Below are positions 1 through 8,463 of a DNA stretch of 64,000 nucleotides, one piece after another. The notes beneath the pieces are model-generated. The model searched no databases, was not told the origin of the DNA, and saw only the letters and a program-made list of their open reading frames with translations. The position numbers and the translations under genes were made by a program. Source of the stretch: Pukyongia salina (GTDB lineage Bacteria > Bacteroidota > Bacteroidia > Flavobacteriales > Flavobacteriaceae); assembly GCF_002966125.1 (NCBI RefSeq), contig NZ_CP027062.1, positions 2,714,501 through 2,778,500 on the forward strand. The letters are read 5' to 3'. Within the stretch, counting starts at the first letter, position 1; every line of letters starts with the position of its first letter.

Positions 1-1073
1 CTAATATATCCCACAGGAAATTCCTTCTTTACCACATACCCGCGAATTAAGTTTTCCACGGCTTTATCTGCTTTTTTCGACAAATTTACCAACTTAATGG
101 TGCCGTCCTTTTTCTTTATTCTGAAAGTTACCTTAGTATGATTATTGTCTGTAAGGAATGCTGTGATCTCCTCATTCGAAATACATGTGGTTTCAACAAC
201 ACTCGTTCCCGAACGAAGTGACCGCACCACATCACCTTCTTCTATGGTGCCTTCAAAATACGCAGCGCCTCCAGGCGTTACATAGCTTACCACGATCTCG
301 CCTTCCTCATTCTTATCGGTGTATAAACCAAAGGTCATCAAACTTGTAGATACCGAATTCTCGAACATGGTCTTATCGGTGTTGTTAAAAAAGGTGGTAT
401 TCGGATCCTGGTAATTTGTAAAGGCGTTCAGAAACGTCTCGGTGGTAAACCGTTCAATACTGCCTTCAGCATTCTCCATCTCGTCCAATTGACACAACAT
501 TTTTTCGAAAACCTTCGGCCTTATTTCGGTTTCGAGTATGTTAAAATTCTTCTCTAACCTTTCTATTAGACTATCTTCTTCGGTCATTTTAGATAATATC
601 TCAAAACGCAATCTTTTGGACCAGTACTTTTTCATCGCGGCTGTATCGTCAAAATATCCGGATTCCTTCGTTCTATAGTACTTAAGGGTGTCTGTACCAC
701 TATAGTCCAGTTTTGTATTTCTATACGATTCCAATACCTGTTTGGTCTCGGCAATACGTTGCCTAAGTGTTTTTATATATTTCTGAATAAAATCACAGTT
801 ATTGTCTCTTAAGTAATCGTCTATTAGCAGGGAGTCCTTCTTAAATACCGCTATGTCGGCATCTGTAAAGAGGATTTTATCCTCATCAAGCCGTTTCACG
901 AATAATTTATAAACCCCGCTACTTAGTGCATCATCAAAGGGCTTGGGTTTAAAATGTTGTGATTCTACAAGTGATTTAAGGGCAGCCATTTGCTCACAGA
1001 ATGGTGGTTCAGATTGAGAATTAGCCGCCAGGCTGAATAAGAAAGAAGTAATGAGGCAAAGATTCCTGATCAT
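1..1073 (-). CDS. S41-family C-terminal processing peptidase, N-terminal part (truncated by window edge)
   Basis: The reading frame is open from an ATG at 1073 to the left edge of the window with no stop, so about 357 codons are visible and the C-terminus is missing. It starts with a hydrophobic signal peptide (MIRNLCLITSFLFSLAANSQ). A helical region follows (about 30-200) with the phrase DEDKILFTDADI, typical of the N-terminal domain of Prc/Tsp proteases. A segment with DPNTTFF comes next, and then a PDZ-like domain (about 245-330; YVTPGGAAYFEGTIEEGDVV). Known Prc/Tsp proteins are periplasmic serine proteases of the S41 family, and their catalytic Ser-Lys pair lies after the PDZ domain, so it is off the window and cannot be checked. 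The gene follows phhB by 30 bases on the same strand, probably in one transcript. The DPNTTFF position normally reads like DPHTSYL, so this is a divergent family member. Confidence 0.75.
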   Translation of the reverse strand, partial: MIRNLCLITSFLFSLAANSQSEPPFCEQMAALKSLVESQHFKPKPFDDALSSGVYKLFVKRLDEDKILFTDADIAVFKKDSLLIDDYLRDNNCDFIQKYIKTLRQRIAETKQVLESYRNTKLDYSGTDTLKYYRTKESGYFDDTAAMKKYWSKRLRFEILSKMTEEDSLIERLEKNFNILETEIRPKVFEKMLCQLDEMENAEGSIERFTTETFLNAFTNYQDPNTTFFNNTDKTMFENSVSTSLMTFGLYTDKNEEGEIVVSYVTPGGAAYFEGTIEEGDVVRSLRSGTSVVETTCISNEEITAFLTDNNHTKVTFRIKKKDGTIKLVNLSKKADKAVENLIRGYVVKKEFPVGYI

Positions 1074-1103
1074 AGCATTGGGTTGCAAGAAAAATACAAA
1101 AAT

Positions 1104-1385
1104 TTAACTTACCAGATCATTAATAATTTTGGCCAGCGCTATGTCTTTTTCGGTAACCCCATCCTCGGTGTGAGTGTATAATGAAATGTGTAACTGGTTA
1201 TACACATTGCTCCAATCGGGATGATGATCCAGCTTTTCTGCTTCAAACGCAATGCGGGTCATGATAGTGAAAGCCTCTTTAAAGTTTTCGAATTCGAAAC
1301 CTGTATGAAGGGCATTATCTGCATATTCCCACCCGGGTAATGATTGTAATTCATCCTGGATTTCAGCTTCGGAAAGTTTTTTCAT
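1104..1385 (-). CDS. phhB: 4a-hydroxytetrahydrobiopterin dehydratase (pterin carbinolamine dehydratase)
   Basis: This 93-residue protein has the length and signature of the PCD/DCoH family. His54-His55-Pro56 lies in EKLDHHPDWSNVYNQL, His72 in LYTHTEDGVTEKD, and the C-terminal DIALAKIIN helix is present. The family dehydrates 4a-hydroxy-tetrahydrobiopterin, regenerating the cofactor of aromatic amino acid hydroxylases in the cytoplasm. The two active-site histidines and the third histidine in the THxxxGxT strand are intact. It begins two bases after the stop of the epimerase-like gene, so the two are probably co-transcribed with gcvT. No phenylalanine hydroxylase is seen in the window. Start ATG 1385. 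Confidence 0.92.
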   Translation of the reverse strand: MKKLSEAEIQDELQSLPGWEYADNALHTGFEFENFKEAFTIMTRIAFEAEKLDHHPDWSNVYNQLHISLYTHTEDGVTEKDIALAKIINDLVS

Positions 1386-1387
1386 CT

Positions 1388-2236
1388 TTATTTTTTTAAG
1401 GTAATTATTTCGTCGTGTAAGGTACTACTTTCAATGACTTCGGCAACAGTTATTCTATAGGCTTCCGGCAACGAATTTTCCTTCGGAAGAATCGCCTGGT
1501 ATTCATCCTCATTACTGCTAAAAACCTTCTTGAAAACTGGTAACTTGTCGCCTATTCGTACAGCGATCTCTCTGAAGATATCGTCGTGATGCACCACATC
1601 TGTACTGGCCAGGTGGAAGATATCAATTAAATCCTTGTTGATTATATAGTGAAGCTGTTGCGCGATCTTTTCGGCGGTGGTAACACTTATAATACGCTTG
1701 GGGTACACTTCGAATGCCGCGTTGTGCTTTATGGCCTGCCGTAGTTGCATGATGGACGGGGCATTGATACCAAGTATCTCCGGCAACCTGAAAATGGTTG
1801 TTTGCAATGGTAATTGTTCCAATAGCAATTTTTCCAGAGCAATGTTAGCTCGCCCCCAATTTGTTTCAGATAGCGGTTTATCGTATTCGTAAGACGGAAA
1901 CTTCTTTCGGGCGTCGAATACTTCGGCAGACGAGGCAAACAATATCCGGCTCATGGGCAACAGCTCACAATATGAAATGAGTTCGGCATGCGATCTCATA
2001 GCTGCTTCCATTTCCGAAGAAAATGTAGAAATGATATATCGAGGCTTTATCTCATCCAGTAGTTTTAACAGACTATCTGTTTCTGCGTTGTATTTAAAAA
2101 AGACCTGATTGTCCAGATAAAGTCCGTCCTGGGTACAATAAGTCCCATATACATCGAAGTAGGAGTCCAACTCCCTGTATAAGGCATTGCCTACAAATCC
2201 GCTGGCACCAAGTATAAGTATTCTGTTGTGGATCAC
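1388..2236 (-). CDS. NAD-dependent epimerase/dehydratase-like protein with altered catalytic motif
   Basis: This 282-residue protein opens with a Rossmann nucleotide-binding motif ([18 protein letters not shown]; GxxGxxG at about 10-16), as in extended SDR proteins such as RmlD and GalE. A central segment [10 protein letters not shown] fits the strand that carries the catalytic Ser/Thr. The segment that should carry Tyr-x-x-x-Lys reads [14 protein letters not shown]: Trp replaces Tyr and Asn replaces Lys. Family members normally use this pair for hydride transfer, so this copy may bind a nucleotide without catalysing classical SDR chemistry (inference). The start is GTG at 2236, overlapping the gcvT stop by four bases (GTGA), which implies translational coupling. 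The substrate is unknown. Confidence 0.75.
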   Translation of the reverse strand: MIHNRILILGASGFVGNALYRELDSYFDVYGTYCTQDGLYLDNQVFFKYNAETDSLLKLLDEIKPRYIISTFSSEMEAAMRSHAELISYCELLPMSRILFASSAEVFDARKKFPSYEYDKPLSETNWGRANIALEKLLLEQLPLQTTIFRLPEILGINAPSIMQLRQAIKHNAAFEVYPKRIISVTTAEKIAQQLHYIINKDLIDIFHLASTDVVHHDDIFREIAVRIGDKLPVFKKVFSSNEDEYQAILPKENSLPEAYRITVAEVIESSTLHDEIITLKK

Positions 2237-3315
2237 CCCTTGTAGAACGGTAATTTAACAACAGTGGCAGGTACTACATTCTTTCTTATTTGAATTCCGA
2301 TGGAAGTACCTGGTTTACTTAGTTCGGTAGGGACATAGCCTAGTCCTATCCCTATATTGAGAGAAGGGGACATGGTACCACTGGTTACCTTACCAACCAC
2401 TTGCTCACTATCATTTACTATTTCGTAGCCATGGCGGGGAATGCCACGTTCTTCCAGTTGAAAGCCAACTAGTTTACGCCGTACACCTTCTTCCTTTTGT
2501 TTGAGTAAGGCTTCGGAGTTGATAAAGTCTTTTGTGAACTTAGTGATCCAACCCAGTCCCGCTTCCAAAGGAGAAGTAGTGTCGTCTATATCGTTTCCAT
2601 ACAAGCAATAGCCCATCTCAAGGCGTAGCGTATCCCGTGCTGCAAGTCCCACAGGCTTGATCCCGTAGTCGGCTCCTGCTTCCAGTACTTTGTTCCATAC
2701 CTGCTCAACTTCACTGTTCTTACAATAGATCTCGAATCCTCCGCTGCCGGTATAACCGGTTGCACTAATGATTACATGCTCGATCCCTGCAAAATCTGCT
2801 ACTTTAAAGGTATAGAAACCAATTTCACTTAGATCTATGGAGGTAAGAGATTGCATGGCCTCAACGGCCTTCGGGCCCTGAATGGCCAATAAAGAAAAAT
2901 CTTCAGAAATATCTCGCATTTCGGCATTCATACTGTTCTTGCTGGTAATCCACTTCCAATCCTTCTCGATATTAGATGCATTTACAACTAACAGCCATTT
3001 CTCTGCTTCCAGGCGATACACGATAAGGTCGTCCACAATACCTCCATCTTCGTTAGGAAAACAACTATACTGGGCCTGCCCATCAACCAATTTTGATGCG
3101 TCGTTACTACAAACCTTTTGAATTAGATCCAAGGCGTGGGGTCCGGTAATTAGGAATTCGCCCATGTGGGAGACATCAAAGACGCCTACGGCTTTGCGTA
3201 CTGTTTCGTGTTCGGCATTAACTCCTTCGTAAGAAACCGGCATATTATAACCTGCAAATGGTACCATTTTAGCGCCCAGGGCTTCATGAATATGACTAAG
3301 AGCTGTATTTTTCAT
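2233..3315 (-). CDS. gcvT: Aminomethyltransferase, glycine cleavage system T protein
   Basis: This is the tetrahydrofolate-dependent T protein, which releases ammonia and 5,10-methylene-THF from the aminomethyl-lipoyl H protein. Recognisable family segments are [15 protein letters not shown] near the N-terminus, [10 protein letters not shown] with the conserved Asp, [23 protein letters not shown], and the C-terminal barrel ([17 protein letters not shown]). Starting at ATG 3315 gives 360 residues, the usual length. An upstream in-frame TTG at 3339 lies inside a perfect -7 promoter element and is unlikely to be used. It heads a minus-strand operon with the epimerase-like gene, phhB and the S41 protease. 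The H and P proteins are not in the window. Confidence 0.95.
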   Translation of the reverse strand: MKNTALSHIHEALGAKMVPFAGYNMPVSYEGVNAEHETVRKAVGVFDVSHMGEFLITGPHALDLIQKVCSNDASKLVDGQAQYSCFPNEDGGIVDDLIVYRLEAEKWLLVVNASNIEKDWKWITSKNSMNAEMRDISEDFSLLAIQGPKAVEAMQSLTSIDLSEIGFYTFKVADFAGIEHVIISATGYTGSGGFEIYCKNSEVEQVWNKVLEAGADYGIKPVGLAARDTLRLEMGYCLYGNDIDDTTSPLEAGLGWITKFTKDFINSEALLKQKEEGVRRKLVGFQLEERGIPRHGYEIVNDSEQVVGKVTSGTMSPSLNIGIGLGYVPTELSKPGTSIGIQIRKNVVPATVVKLPFYKG

Positions 3316-3336
3316 TGGTGAAATATAATTTTGTGG

Positions 3337-3344
3337 CAAATGTA
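3337..3344 (-). promoter_or_regulatory. Putative -7 promoter element of the gcvT operon
   Basis: Read on the minus strand this is TACATTTG, an exact match to the Bacteroidota -7 consensus TAnnTTTG. It ends 21 bases before the gcvT ATG, so a short leader of about 18 bases is expected. No clear TTG box is found at the -33 position. Confidence 0.55.
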
Positions 3345-3376
3345 TTATAATCTGAAGAAGCTAACGAAGGAATTGC

Positions 3377-3407
3377 TTGATTGTTTTCAACAAGGATGGT
3401 AACTTGC
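3377..3407 (+). promoter_or_regulatory. Putative promoter of the NAD(P)HX repair gene
   Basis: A TTG at 3377-3379 is followed after 20 bases by TAACTTGC at 3400-3407. That is the spacing of Bacteroidota sigma-A promoters (TTG, 17-23 bases, TAnnTTTG), although the -7 box lacks one T. The next ATG (3425) lies 17 bases downstream, supporting that start. Confidence 0.4.
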
Positions 3408-3424
3408 ATAAAACATTTTTCAAC

Positions 3425-4972
3425 ATGAAAGTTTTCTCCGCAGAACAGCTGCAACAAGCAGATAAGGTGACCACCGAAAAGCATAATATCAGTTCTTTAG
3501 ACCTGATGGAACGGGCGGGAACTCAGATTTTCAATTGGTTACATCAACGGATGCAGGGAGCCCAGGTGCCTGTGCATATTTTCTGTGGAATTGGAAACAA
3601 CGGCGGTGATGGCCTGGTGCTTGGAAGGCATCTTATAGAACACGGCTATGTTGTACATATCTACATCGCTAATTTCACCGACAAACGCTCTAAATGCTTT
3701 CTGATAAATTATGACCGGGTAAAAGAAATTACGAAGAAATGGCCCATATTGATGACTTCGGAAGCCGATTTCCCGGAAATTCATCCGGACGATGTGATTA
3801 TCGATGCTATCTTCGGAATTGGCCTGAACAGGGCCCCGGAAGGTTGGGTAAAGAAGCTCATACAATATCTCAACGAGCAAAAAGCATTCAGACTATCAAT
3901 AGATATTCCTAGCGGTCTGCATGCCAACAAACCGGTGGCCGATATGGAAGCAGTGATCATGGCAAATCACACGCTTACTTTCCAGGCGCCAAAATTAGCC
4001 TTCTTTCTGCCAGATTCGGGGGATTTCGCCCCATACTTTGAAATTATAGACATAGGCCTCGACCCCGAGTTTTTACACAATACAGTGCCTCTGGCGCATC
4101 TTATTTCAAAGCAGGAAGCCAGGCAATTCTATAAGCAACGTAAAAAATATTCGCATAAAGGAGATTATGGACACGTATTGGTTGTAGGAGGTAGCTATGG
4201 AAAGATGGGTGCCGCTGTCTTGTCTTCAAAAGCCGCCTACAGGGCAGGTGCCGGCCTGGTTACTTCCTTTATACCGAAATGCGGTTACGACATCATCCAG
4301 ACGGCCTTGCCCGAGGTAATGGCTATTACCGATGCTTACGACCATTTGATCTCGGAAGTTGATGATATCCCGGAGGTGGAGGCCATAGCAGTAGGAATGG
4401 GCATTGGTACGAACGAACGTACCGTAAATGCTTTAAAAAAGCTTTTTTCAGAAACAAAGGCCTCCTATGTCATTGATGCCGACGCCATAAATTGTATCGC
4501 ATTGGACAAGGATCTGAAAAAATTGATCCCGCCTCAATCTGTATTAACTCCACATCCCGGGGAATTAAAAAGATTAGTAGGTGATTGGAAAGACGATTAC
4601 GATAAATTAGAAAAGGTAAAAGAATTTACAAGAAAGTATAAATGTATCCTCCTCATTAAAGGAGCGAATTCTATAACAGTACACGAAGATAAACTTTACA
4701 TAAATACGTCGGGAAATCCCGGAATGGCCACAGGAGGTAGTGGAGATGTATTGTCCGGAATGATCGCGGCTCTGCTAGCCCAGGGATACGACCCTCTACT
4801 GGCAACGGTCTTTGCTACCTACCTTCACGGACTTGCCGGAAATATCGTGTCCCAATCCAACAGCTTTGAAGCTGTTATGGCGGGGGATGTGGCCGACCAT
4901 ATTGGTAAAGCATATTTGTCGTTGTTGGAACCGGACCAACCGGTTCAGCAAGACGAAAATGACCAAAAATAA
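3425..4972 (+). CDS. nnr: Bifunctional NAD(P)H-hydrate epimerase / ADP-dependent NAD(P)H-hydrate dehydratase
   Basis: This 515-residue fusion repairs the damaged cofactors NADHX and NADPHX. The N-terminal YjeF_N epimerase domain (about 1-215) contains GIGNNGGDG at 55-63 and DAIFGIGLNR. The C-terminal ribokinase-like dehydratase domain (about 235-505) contains GHVLVVGGSYGKMGAAVLS, LTPHPGELKRL and the catalytic GGSGDVLSG motif near 435-442. Length and domain order match the E. coli YjeF type. ATG 3425 is chosen because the sequence then starts MKVFSAEQLQQAD, as in homologues; the open frame upstream overlaps a candidate promoter. The gene diverges from gcvT and ends at a hairpin terminator. Confidence 0.95.
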   Translation: MKVFSAEQLQQADKVTTEKHNISSLDLMERAGTQIFNWLHQRMQGAQVPVHIFCGIGNNGGDGLVLGRHLIEHGYVVHIYIANFTDKRSKCFLINYDRVKEITKKWPILMTSEADFPEIHPDDVIIDAIFGIGLNRAPEGWVKKLIQYLNEQKAFRLSIDIPSGLHANKPVADMEAVIMANHTLTFQAPKLAFFLPDSGDFAPYFEIIDIGLDPEFLHNTVPLAHLISKQEARQFYKQRKKYSHKGDYGHVLVVGGSYGKMGAAVLSSKAAYRAGAGLVTSFIPKCGYDIIQTALPEVMAITDAYDHLISEVDDIPEVEAIAVGMGIGTNERTVNALKKLFSETKASYVIDADAINCIALDKDLKKLIPPQSVLTPHPGELKRLVGDWKDDYDKLEKVKEFTRKYKCILLIKGANSITVHEDKLYINTSGNPGMATGGSGDVLSGMIAALLAQGYDPLLATVFATYLHGLAGNIVSQSNSFEAVMAGDVADHIGKAYLSLLEPDQPVQQDENDQK

Positions 4973-4995
4973 AAAGAGGGGTTTTCCCCTCTTTT
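4972..4995. terminator. Bidirectional hairpin terminator between convergent genes
   Basis: AAAAGAGGGG, a TTTT loop and CCCCTCTTTT form a perfect 10-bp stem. With A and T tracts on both sides it can serve both the NAD(P)HX repair gene and the convergent thioredoxin-like gene. Confidence 0.85.
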
Positions 4996-5013
4996 AAATT
5001 GCTGTAGCTTGTA

Positions 5014-6042
5014 TTAGATTAGTGTTTGCAATAGTTCCTTTAGTTTAGGATCTGATGGTCGTGGCGCATTGGGATCGAAAACGTTTCCATTAGGATCTAT
5101 AAGGATGAATCGAGGAATTCCGTTGATCTTGTAATTTTTCACAAAATCCGACTCCCATCCTTTAGGAGCCATGATCTGAACGCCTGTTAATTCTTTATCG
5201 GCTACCATCTCTTTCCACGCCTGATGTGCTTTCTCCCACGAATCGTCGTGCCGTTTGTCATCGTCTATGGACATACTCACAAAAGCAATATTCTTATCGT
5301 GAAATTCGGCTTCCAGTTTTTTCAGATGTGGAATTTCCACTTTGCAGGGTCCACACCAGGTAGCCCATACGTCTACATACACATATTTACCTCTAAGATC
5401 TGATAAGGAGGTTGTTCCTCCATTAAAATTCTCGTACTCTTTAAAAACAGGGGAGGGAGCCCCTTTTGGAAAGTCTTTTCTAAGTGAGATTATACCGCCG
5501 TAATAGCGCTCATAAGACAGTAATGTAGCGTCAAGTCGTTCTCTGCTATCATTAGTGATCATGGTGTCTATCTCCCCGGCATTTTCTATAAACGCGCTAA
5601 CCTCGTTTTTTACATTTTCCAAGGCTGCTTTCAACTGTGCCTCATCGAATGAATCGAAATCACCATCCAGCAATTTTTCCTTTAACAGGGCCTCCTCAGC
5701 TAAGAAATTATTGTTTTCGGCACCCACACCGGTATATTTTATGGTCTCATCGAACATCTCGGTATCGAGTGTCATGTGTAGGTCATAACCATTTTCTAGA
5801 AATAGTGAAGTACCTTCATTACCGTCATAAAAACTGTATTTTCCTCTTACCACTTTGAGAGTGTCACTAAAAGTTCCGTCTTCGTTAACTTTTATGAGCT
5901 TGGAATAAGTTCGGTTATAGATCTTAATTTCGTCACTGTTCTTATTTGTAATCTTACCTGTAATTGTTACGTAATCTTTGGGCTTTTCTTCTGCACAAGC
6001 GAACACAGCAAGGGCAAACAGAGCTAGAAGGAGTTTTTTCAT
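5014..6042 (-). CDS. TlpA-like thioredoxin-fold lipoprotein (DUF4369 N-terminal domain)
   Basis: This 342-residue exported protein begins with a signal peptide ending in a lipobox (LALFALAVFAC), so it is probably membrane-anchored by Cys16. Residues about 25-125 resemble the beta-rich DUF4369 domain common in Bacteroidota thiol-disulfide proteins. The C-terminal part (about 205-340) is a TlpA/AhpC-TSA thioredoxin fold with the redox motif WATWCGPCKVE and the cis-Pro region GIPRFILID. It likely reduces or isomerises disulfides in the periplasm; the partner protein is unknown. It is a single gene between the nnr terminator and the hutH promoter. Confidence 0.85.
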   Translation of the reverse strand: MKKLLLALFALAVFACAEEKPKDYVTITGKITNKNSDEIKIYNRTYSKLIKVNEDGTFSDTLKVVRGKYSFYDGNEGTSLFLENGYDLHMTLDTEMFDETIKYTGVGAENNNFLAEEALLKEKLLDGDFDSFDEAQLKAALENVKNEVSAFIENAGEIDTMITNDSRERLDATLLSYERYYGGIISLRKDFPKGAPSPVFKEYENFNGGTTSLSDLRGKYVYVDVWATWCGPCKVEIPHLKKLEAEFHDKNIAFVSMSIDDDKRHDDSWEKAHQAWKEMVADKELTGVQIMAPKGWESDFVKNYKINGIPRFILIDPNGNVFDPNAPRPSDPKLKELLQTLI

Positions 6043-6096
6043 TTATTTTATTTTAGACAGGCTAAAATAATAGAATATTTCGAGTTTACAGATTAA

Positions 6097-6128
6097 TTGA
6101 AATTCCTATCATGGAATTTGTATTTTTG
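6097..6128 (+). promoter_or_regulatory. Strong Bacteroidota-type promoter of hutH
   Basis: TTG at 6097-6099 and the exact -7 box TATTTTTG at 6121-6128 are separated by 21 bases, matching the TTG-N17-23-TAnnTTTG consensus. Transcription should start near 6132. That lies downstream of the ATG at 6111, so translation must start at 6147 or 6153. Confidence 0.7.
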
Positions 6129-6146
6129 CGTGAAACAACCCACTTC

Positions 6147-7658
6147 ATGCAAATGACACATTACGTAAGTAGTGATATAATGGACCTGCCTATTCTCAAA
6201 GAGATCATTGAAGAAGGTAGAAAACTTCAACTATCAGAAGAAGCTGTTCTAAATATCAACAAATCCCACGATTATCTCCACAATAAAATAAAGACCGATG
6301 ATAGCCCGATTTATGGGATTAATACAGGTTTTGGAGCCTTATGTAATGTTAAAATATCTTCAGAAAACCTCTCTAAACTGCAAGAAAATCTAGTGATGTC
6401 TCATGCGTGCGGCACAGGTGAATACGTTCCAAAACATGTGATCCGCCTCATGTTATTATTAAAAATACAGTCTTTGAGCTATGGACATAGTGGGGTTCAG
6501 CTTAAAACAGTAGAACGGTTAATAGACATGTTCAATAACGATATATTGCCGGTGATTTATACCCAGGGAAGTTTGGGTGCTTCGGGCGACCTGGCACCTT
6601 TGGCGCACCTGGCCCTGCCGTTAATTGGCAAAGGGGAGGTGTATGTGAAGGACAAGATTGTAGATGCGGCTCAGATTATGAAAAAATATAATTGGGAGCC
6701 GATCACCCTGGAAGCTAAGGAAGGTCTTGCACTGCTTAACGGAACTCAATTTATGAGCGCATACGGTGTTTATATATTACTTCGTGCCCATAAATTGTCC
6801 TATCTGGCTGATGTGATAAGTGCTGTTTCTTTAGATGCGTTCGACTGCAATATGAGTCCGTTCGATCCTCTTGTACACTTGGCACGACCCCATCGTGGAC
6901 AGGTAAAGACAGCAGAGCGCATGGTATACCTGCTTGAAGAAAGTGAAATAGGCAAGAGTGAAAAGGAAAATGTGCAGGATCCCTATTCGTTTCGATGTAT
7001 CCCCCAGGTTCATGGAGCCAGTAAAGACACTATTTTATTTGCACATAGAACTTTTAAAACAGAGATAAATTCGGTTACAGACAATCCAAATATCTTCGTT
7101 GCCGAAGATAAGATCATTTCAGGAGGGAATTTTCACGGACAGCCTTTAGCCCTTGCACTGGATTATCTCTCCATAGCGCTTGCCGAATTAGCCAATATAT
7201 CTGAACGACGCACATTCCAATTGGTGTCCGGTTTAAGAGGATTGCCCGATTTCCTGGTAAACAACCCCGGCCTGAACAGTGGTTTTATGATCCCACAGTA
7301 TACAGCTGCTAGTATTGTGAGCCAGAACAAACAACTTGCCACTCCTGCATCTGTGGATTCGATTGTGTCTTCAAACGGGCAGGAAGATCACGTAAGTATG
7401 GGGGCAAATGCAGCCACAAAATGTTACAAGGTGTTAGAGAACCTGGAAACGGTGCTTGCGATCGAACTACTTAATGCATCTCAGGCGCTCGAATTTAGAA
7501 GGCCTAAAAAATCTTCTCCATTTTTGGAGAGTTTTGTAAGTTCATTTAGGAATGCGGTTCCTTTTGTGGATGAAGACAGACTACTGGCCGATGACATTCA
7601 TACGGCGATAGGATTTATACAAAATATGAATATCGAAAGTGATATTTTATTTAATTAG
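6147..7658 (+). CDS. hutH: Histidine ammonia-lyase
   Basis: This enzyme deaminates L-histidine to trans-urocanate, the first step of histidine breakdown. The MIO prosthetic-group tripeptide Ala145-Ser146-Gly147 lies in GSLGASGDLAPLAHL. YGINTGFG carries the catalytic Tyr, LVMSHACG the substrate-selecting His, and SSNGQEDHVSMG the Glu of histidine-specific members; tyrosine and phenylalanine lyases usually differ at that Glu. The length of about 504 residues is normal. ATG 6147 or 6153 is preferred because the ATG at 6111 lies within the promoter. No urocanase, imidazolonepropionase or formimidoylglutamase gene is adjacent, so the rest of the pathway must be elsewhere. Its 3' end overlaps the convergent STAS-like gene by eight bases. 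Confidence 0.9.
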   Translation: MQMTHYVSSDIMDLPILKEIIEEGRKLQLSEEAVLNINKSHDYLHNKIKTDDSPIYGINTGFGALCNVKISSENLSKLQENLVMSHACGTGEYVPKHVIRLMLLLKIQSLSYGHSGVQLKTVERLIDMFNNDILPVIYTQGSLGASGDLAPLAHLALPLIGKGEVYVKDKIVDAAQIMKKYNWEPITLEAKEGLALLNGTQFMSAYGVYILLRAHKLSYLADVISAVSLDAFDCNMSPFDPLVHLARPHRGQVKTAERMVYLLEESEIGKSEKENVQDPYSFRCIPQVHGASKDTILFAHRTFKTEINSVTDNPNIFVAEDKIISGGNFHGQPLALALDYLSIALAELANISERRTFQLVSGLRGLPDFLVNNPGLNSGFMIPQYTAASIVSQNKQLATPASVDSIVSSNGQEDHVSMGANAATKCYKVLENLETVLAIELLNASQALEFRRPKKSSPFLESFVSSFRNAVPFVDEDRLLADDIHTAIGFIQNMNIESDILFN

Positions 7659-8049
7659 AATTTGTGTGGCTTTGTACCCAGGCAATTGCGGTATTTAATT
7701 CTTTGAAGGTCCTTAAAGGTTTATTGAGAAATATTTTCTCAAGAATAGCGGTTTCGCGCCGGATATGCTTATCAGATACAATGGCAAAGGCAACTAATCC
7801 TTTTAATTTTGACGTTTCCTTGTACACATAAGGATCTACCGAATATGAGTTCTTTCGGTGGGTGATATAACCAAATTGCCTGTTCTTGTAATAATTAGCA
7901 GCATACTCGCATAGTTGTCTATTAATTTCGAAATCCACAGTTATTCCCTCGTTCATAACCATAAGGATATAATCCCGATGTAATTCGGCCACACCAAAAT
8001 CGAAAGTTTCGATATGTTTTTCATTGGAATTCATAAGGGAATAGTTCAT
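7651..8049 (-). CDS. STAS/SEC14-like (SpoIIAA-type) protein
   Basis: This conserved Bacteroidota protein of about 132 residues has an alternating beta/alpha pattern. It carries the phrase YITHRKNSYSVDPYVYKETSKL and an ending of LNKPLRTFKELNTAIAWV, typical of small STAS/SEC14-domain proteins in flavobacteria. Such domains bind lipids or nucleotides or act as regulatory switches, but the role of this subfamily is not known. ATG 8049 is preferred over a TTG at 8064, which would lengthen the overlap with the DksA-like gene. It follows that gene by about two bases, so the pair is likely co-transcribed. It converges on hutH. Confidence 0.6.
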   Translation of the reverse strand: MNYSLMNSNEKHIETFDFGVAELHRDYILMVMNEGITVDFEINRQLCEYAANYYKNRQFGYITHRKNSYSVDPYVYKETSKLKGLVAFAIVSDKHIRRETAILEKIFLNKPLRTFKELNTAIAWVQSHTNSN

Positions 8050-8051
8050 TT

Positions 8052-8378
8052 TTATCTGGCACAATTTACACAGCTAACCGCATGAGGCATTAAAAGTATC
8101 CTACCTAAAGGTATTTCTTTTTTACAAGATATGCAGTATCCGAAATCTGGATCATCAATTTTTGAAAGCGCTACTTGCAGATTATTGAGTTTATTTTCAG
8201 CCTTACGTAAAGCGGCTTCATTGACCGATTTATTATTTATGGCATCCATTCGGGAAACACGCCCAATCGCATTTTCCGGAGCGATGGGCTTGGTGAGATC
8301 GCGGTACTTTTCCACAAGAATATTGGTGGCTTCTATTTCATCGATTATTCTTTGTTTTACCTGTTTTTTATCTTTCAT
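8052..8378 (-). CDS. TraR/DksA-family C4 zinc-finger protein
   Basis: This 108-residue protein has an N-terminal coiled-coil region (about 5-75, with the hydrophobic heptads ENKLNNLQVALSKI) and a C-terminal zinc finger, Cys82-x2-Cys85-x17-Cys103-x2-Cys106. DksA/TraR proteins enter the RNA polymerase secondary channel and modulate transcription, often with ppGpp. The coiled-coil tip here lacks the classic DxxDxA motif as far as can be seen, so RNA polymerase regulation is plausible but not shown. ATG 8378 is the only ATG; the open frame upstream runs into the clpC terminator hairpin. It probably shares a transcript with the STAS-like gene. Confidence 0.7.
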   Translation of the reverse strand: MKDKKQVKQRIIDEIEATNILVEKYRDLTKPIAPENAIGRVSRMDAINNKSVNEAALRKAENKLNNLQVALSKIDDPDFGYCISCKKEIPLGRILLMPHAVSCVNCAR

Positions 8379-8410
8379 TTCTGAAATTATTTCTCTGCAT
8401 TCAGGCCAAT

Positions 8411-8442
8411 AAAAAAGCACCTGCTTGATGGGAACAGGTGCT
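8411..8442 (-). terminator. Rho-independent terminator of clpC
   Basis: On the minus strand, AGCACCTG pairs with CAGGTGCT around an 11-base loop and is followed by six T residues. It lies 22 bases past the clpC stop and separates clpC from the DksA-like gene. Confidence 0.85.
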
Positions 8443-8463
8443 AAATTTTATTCAGAAAAAAAT

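Noticed and set aside
7651-8064. Longer start (TTG 8064) for the STAS-like gene
   Set aside because: It would overlap the DksA-like gene's end more deeply; ATG 8049 gives an N-terminus like other family members.
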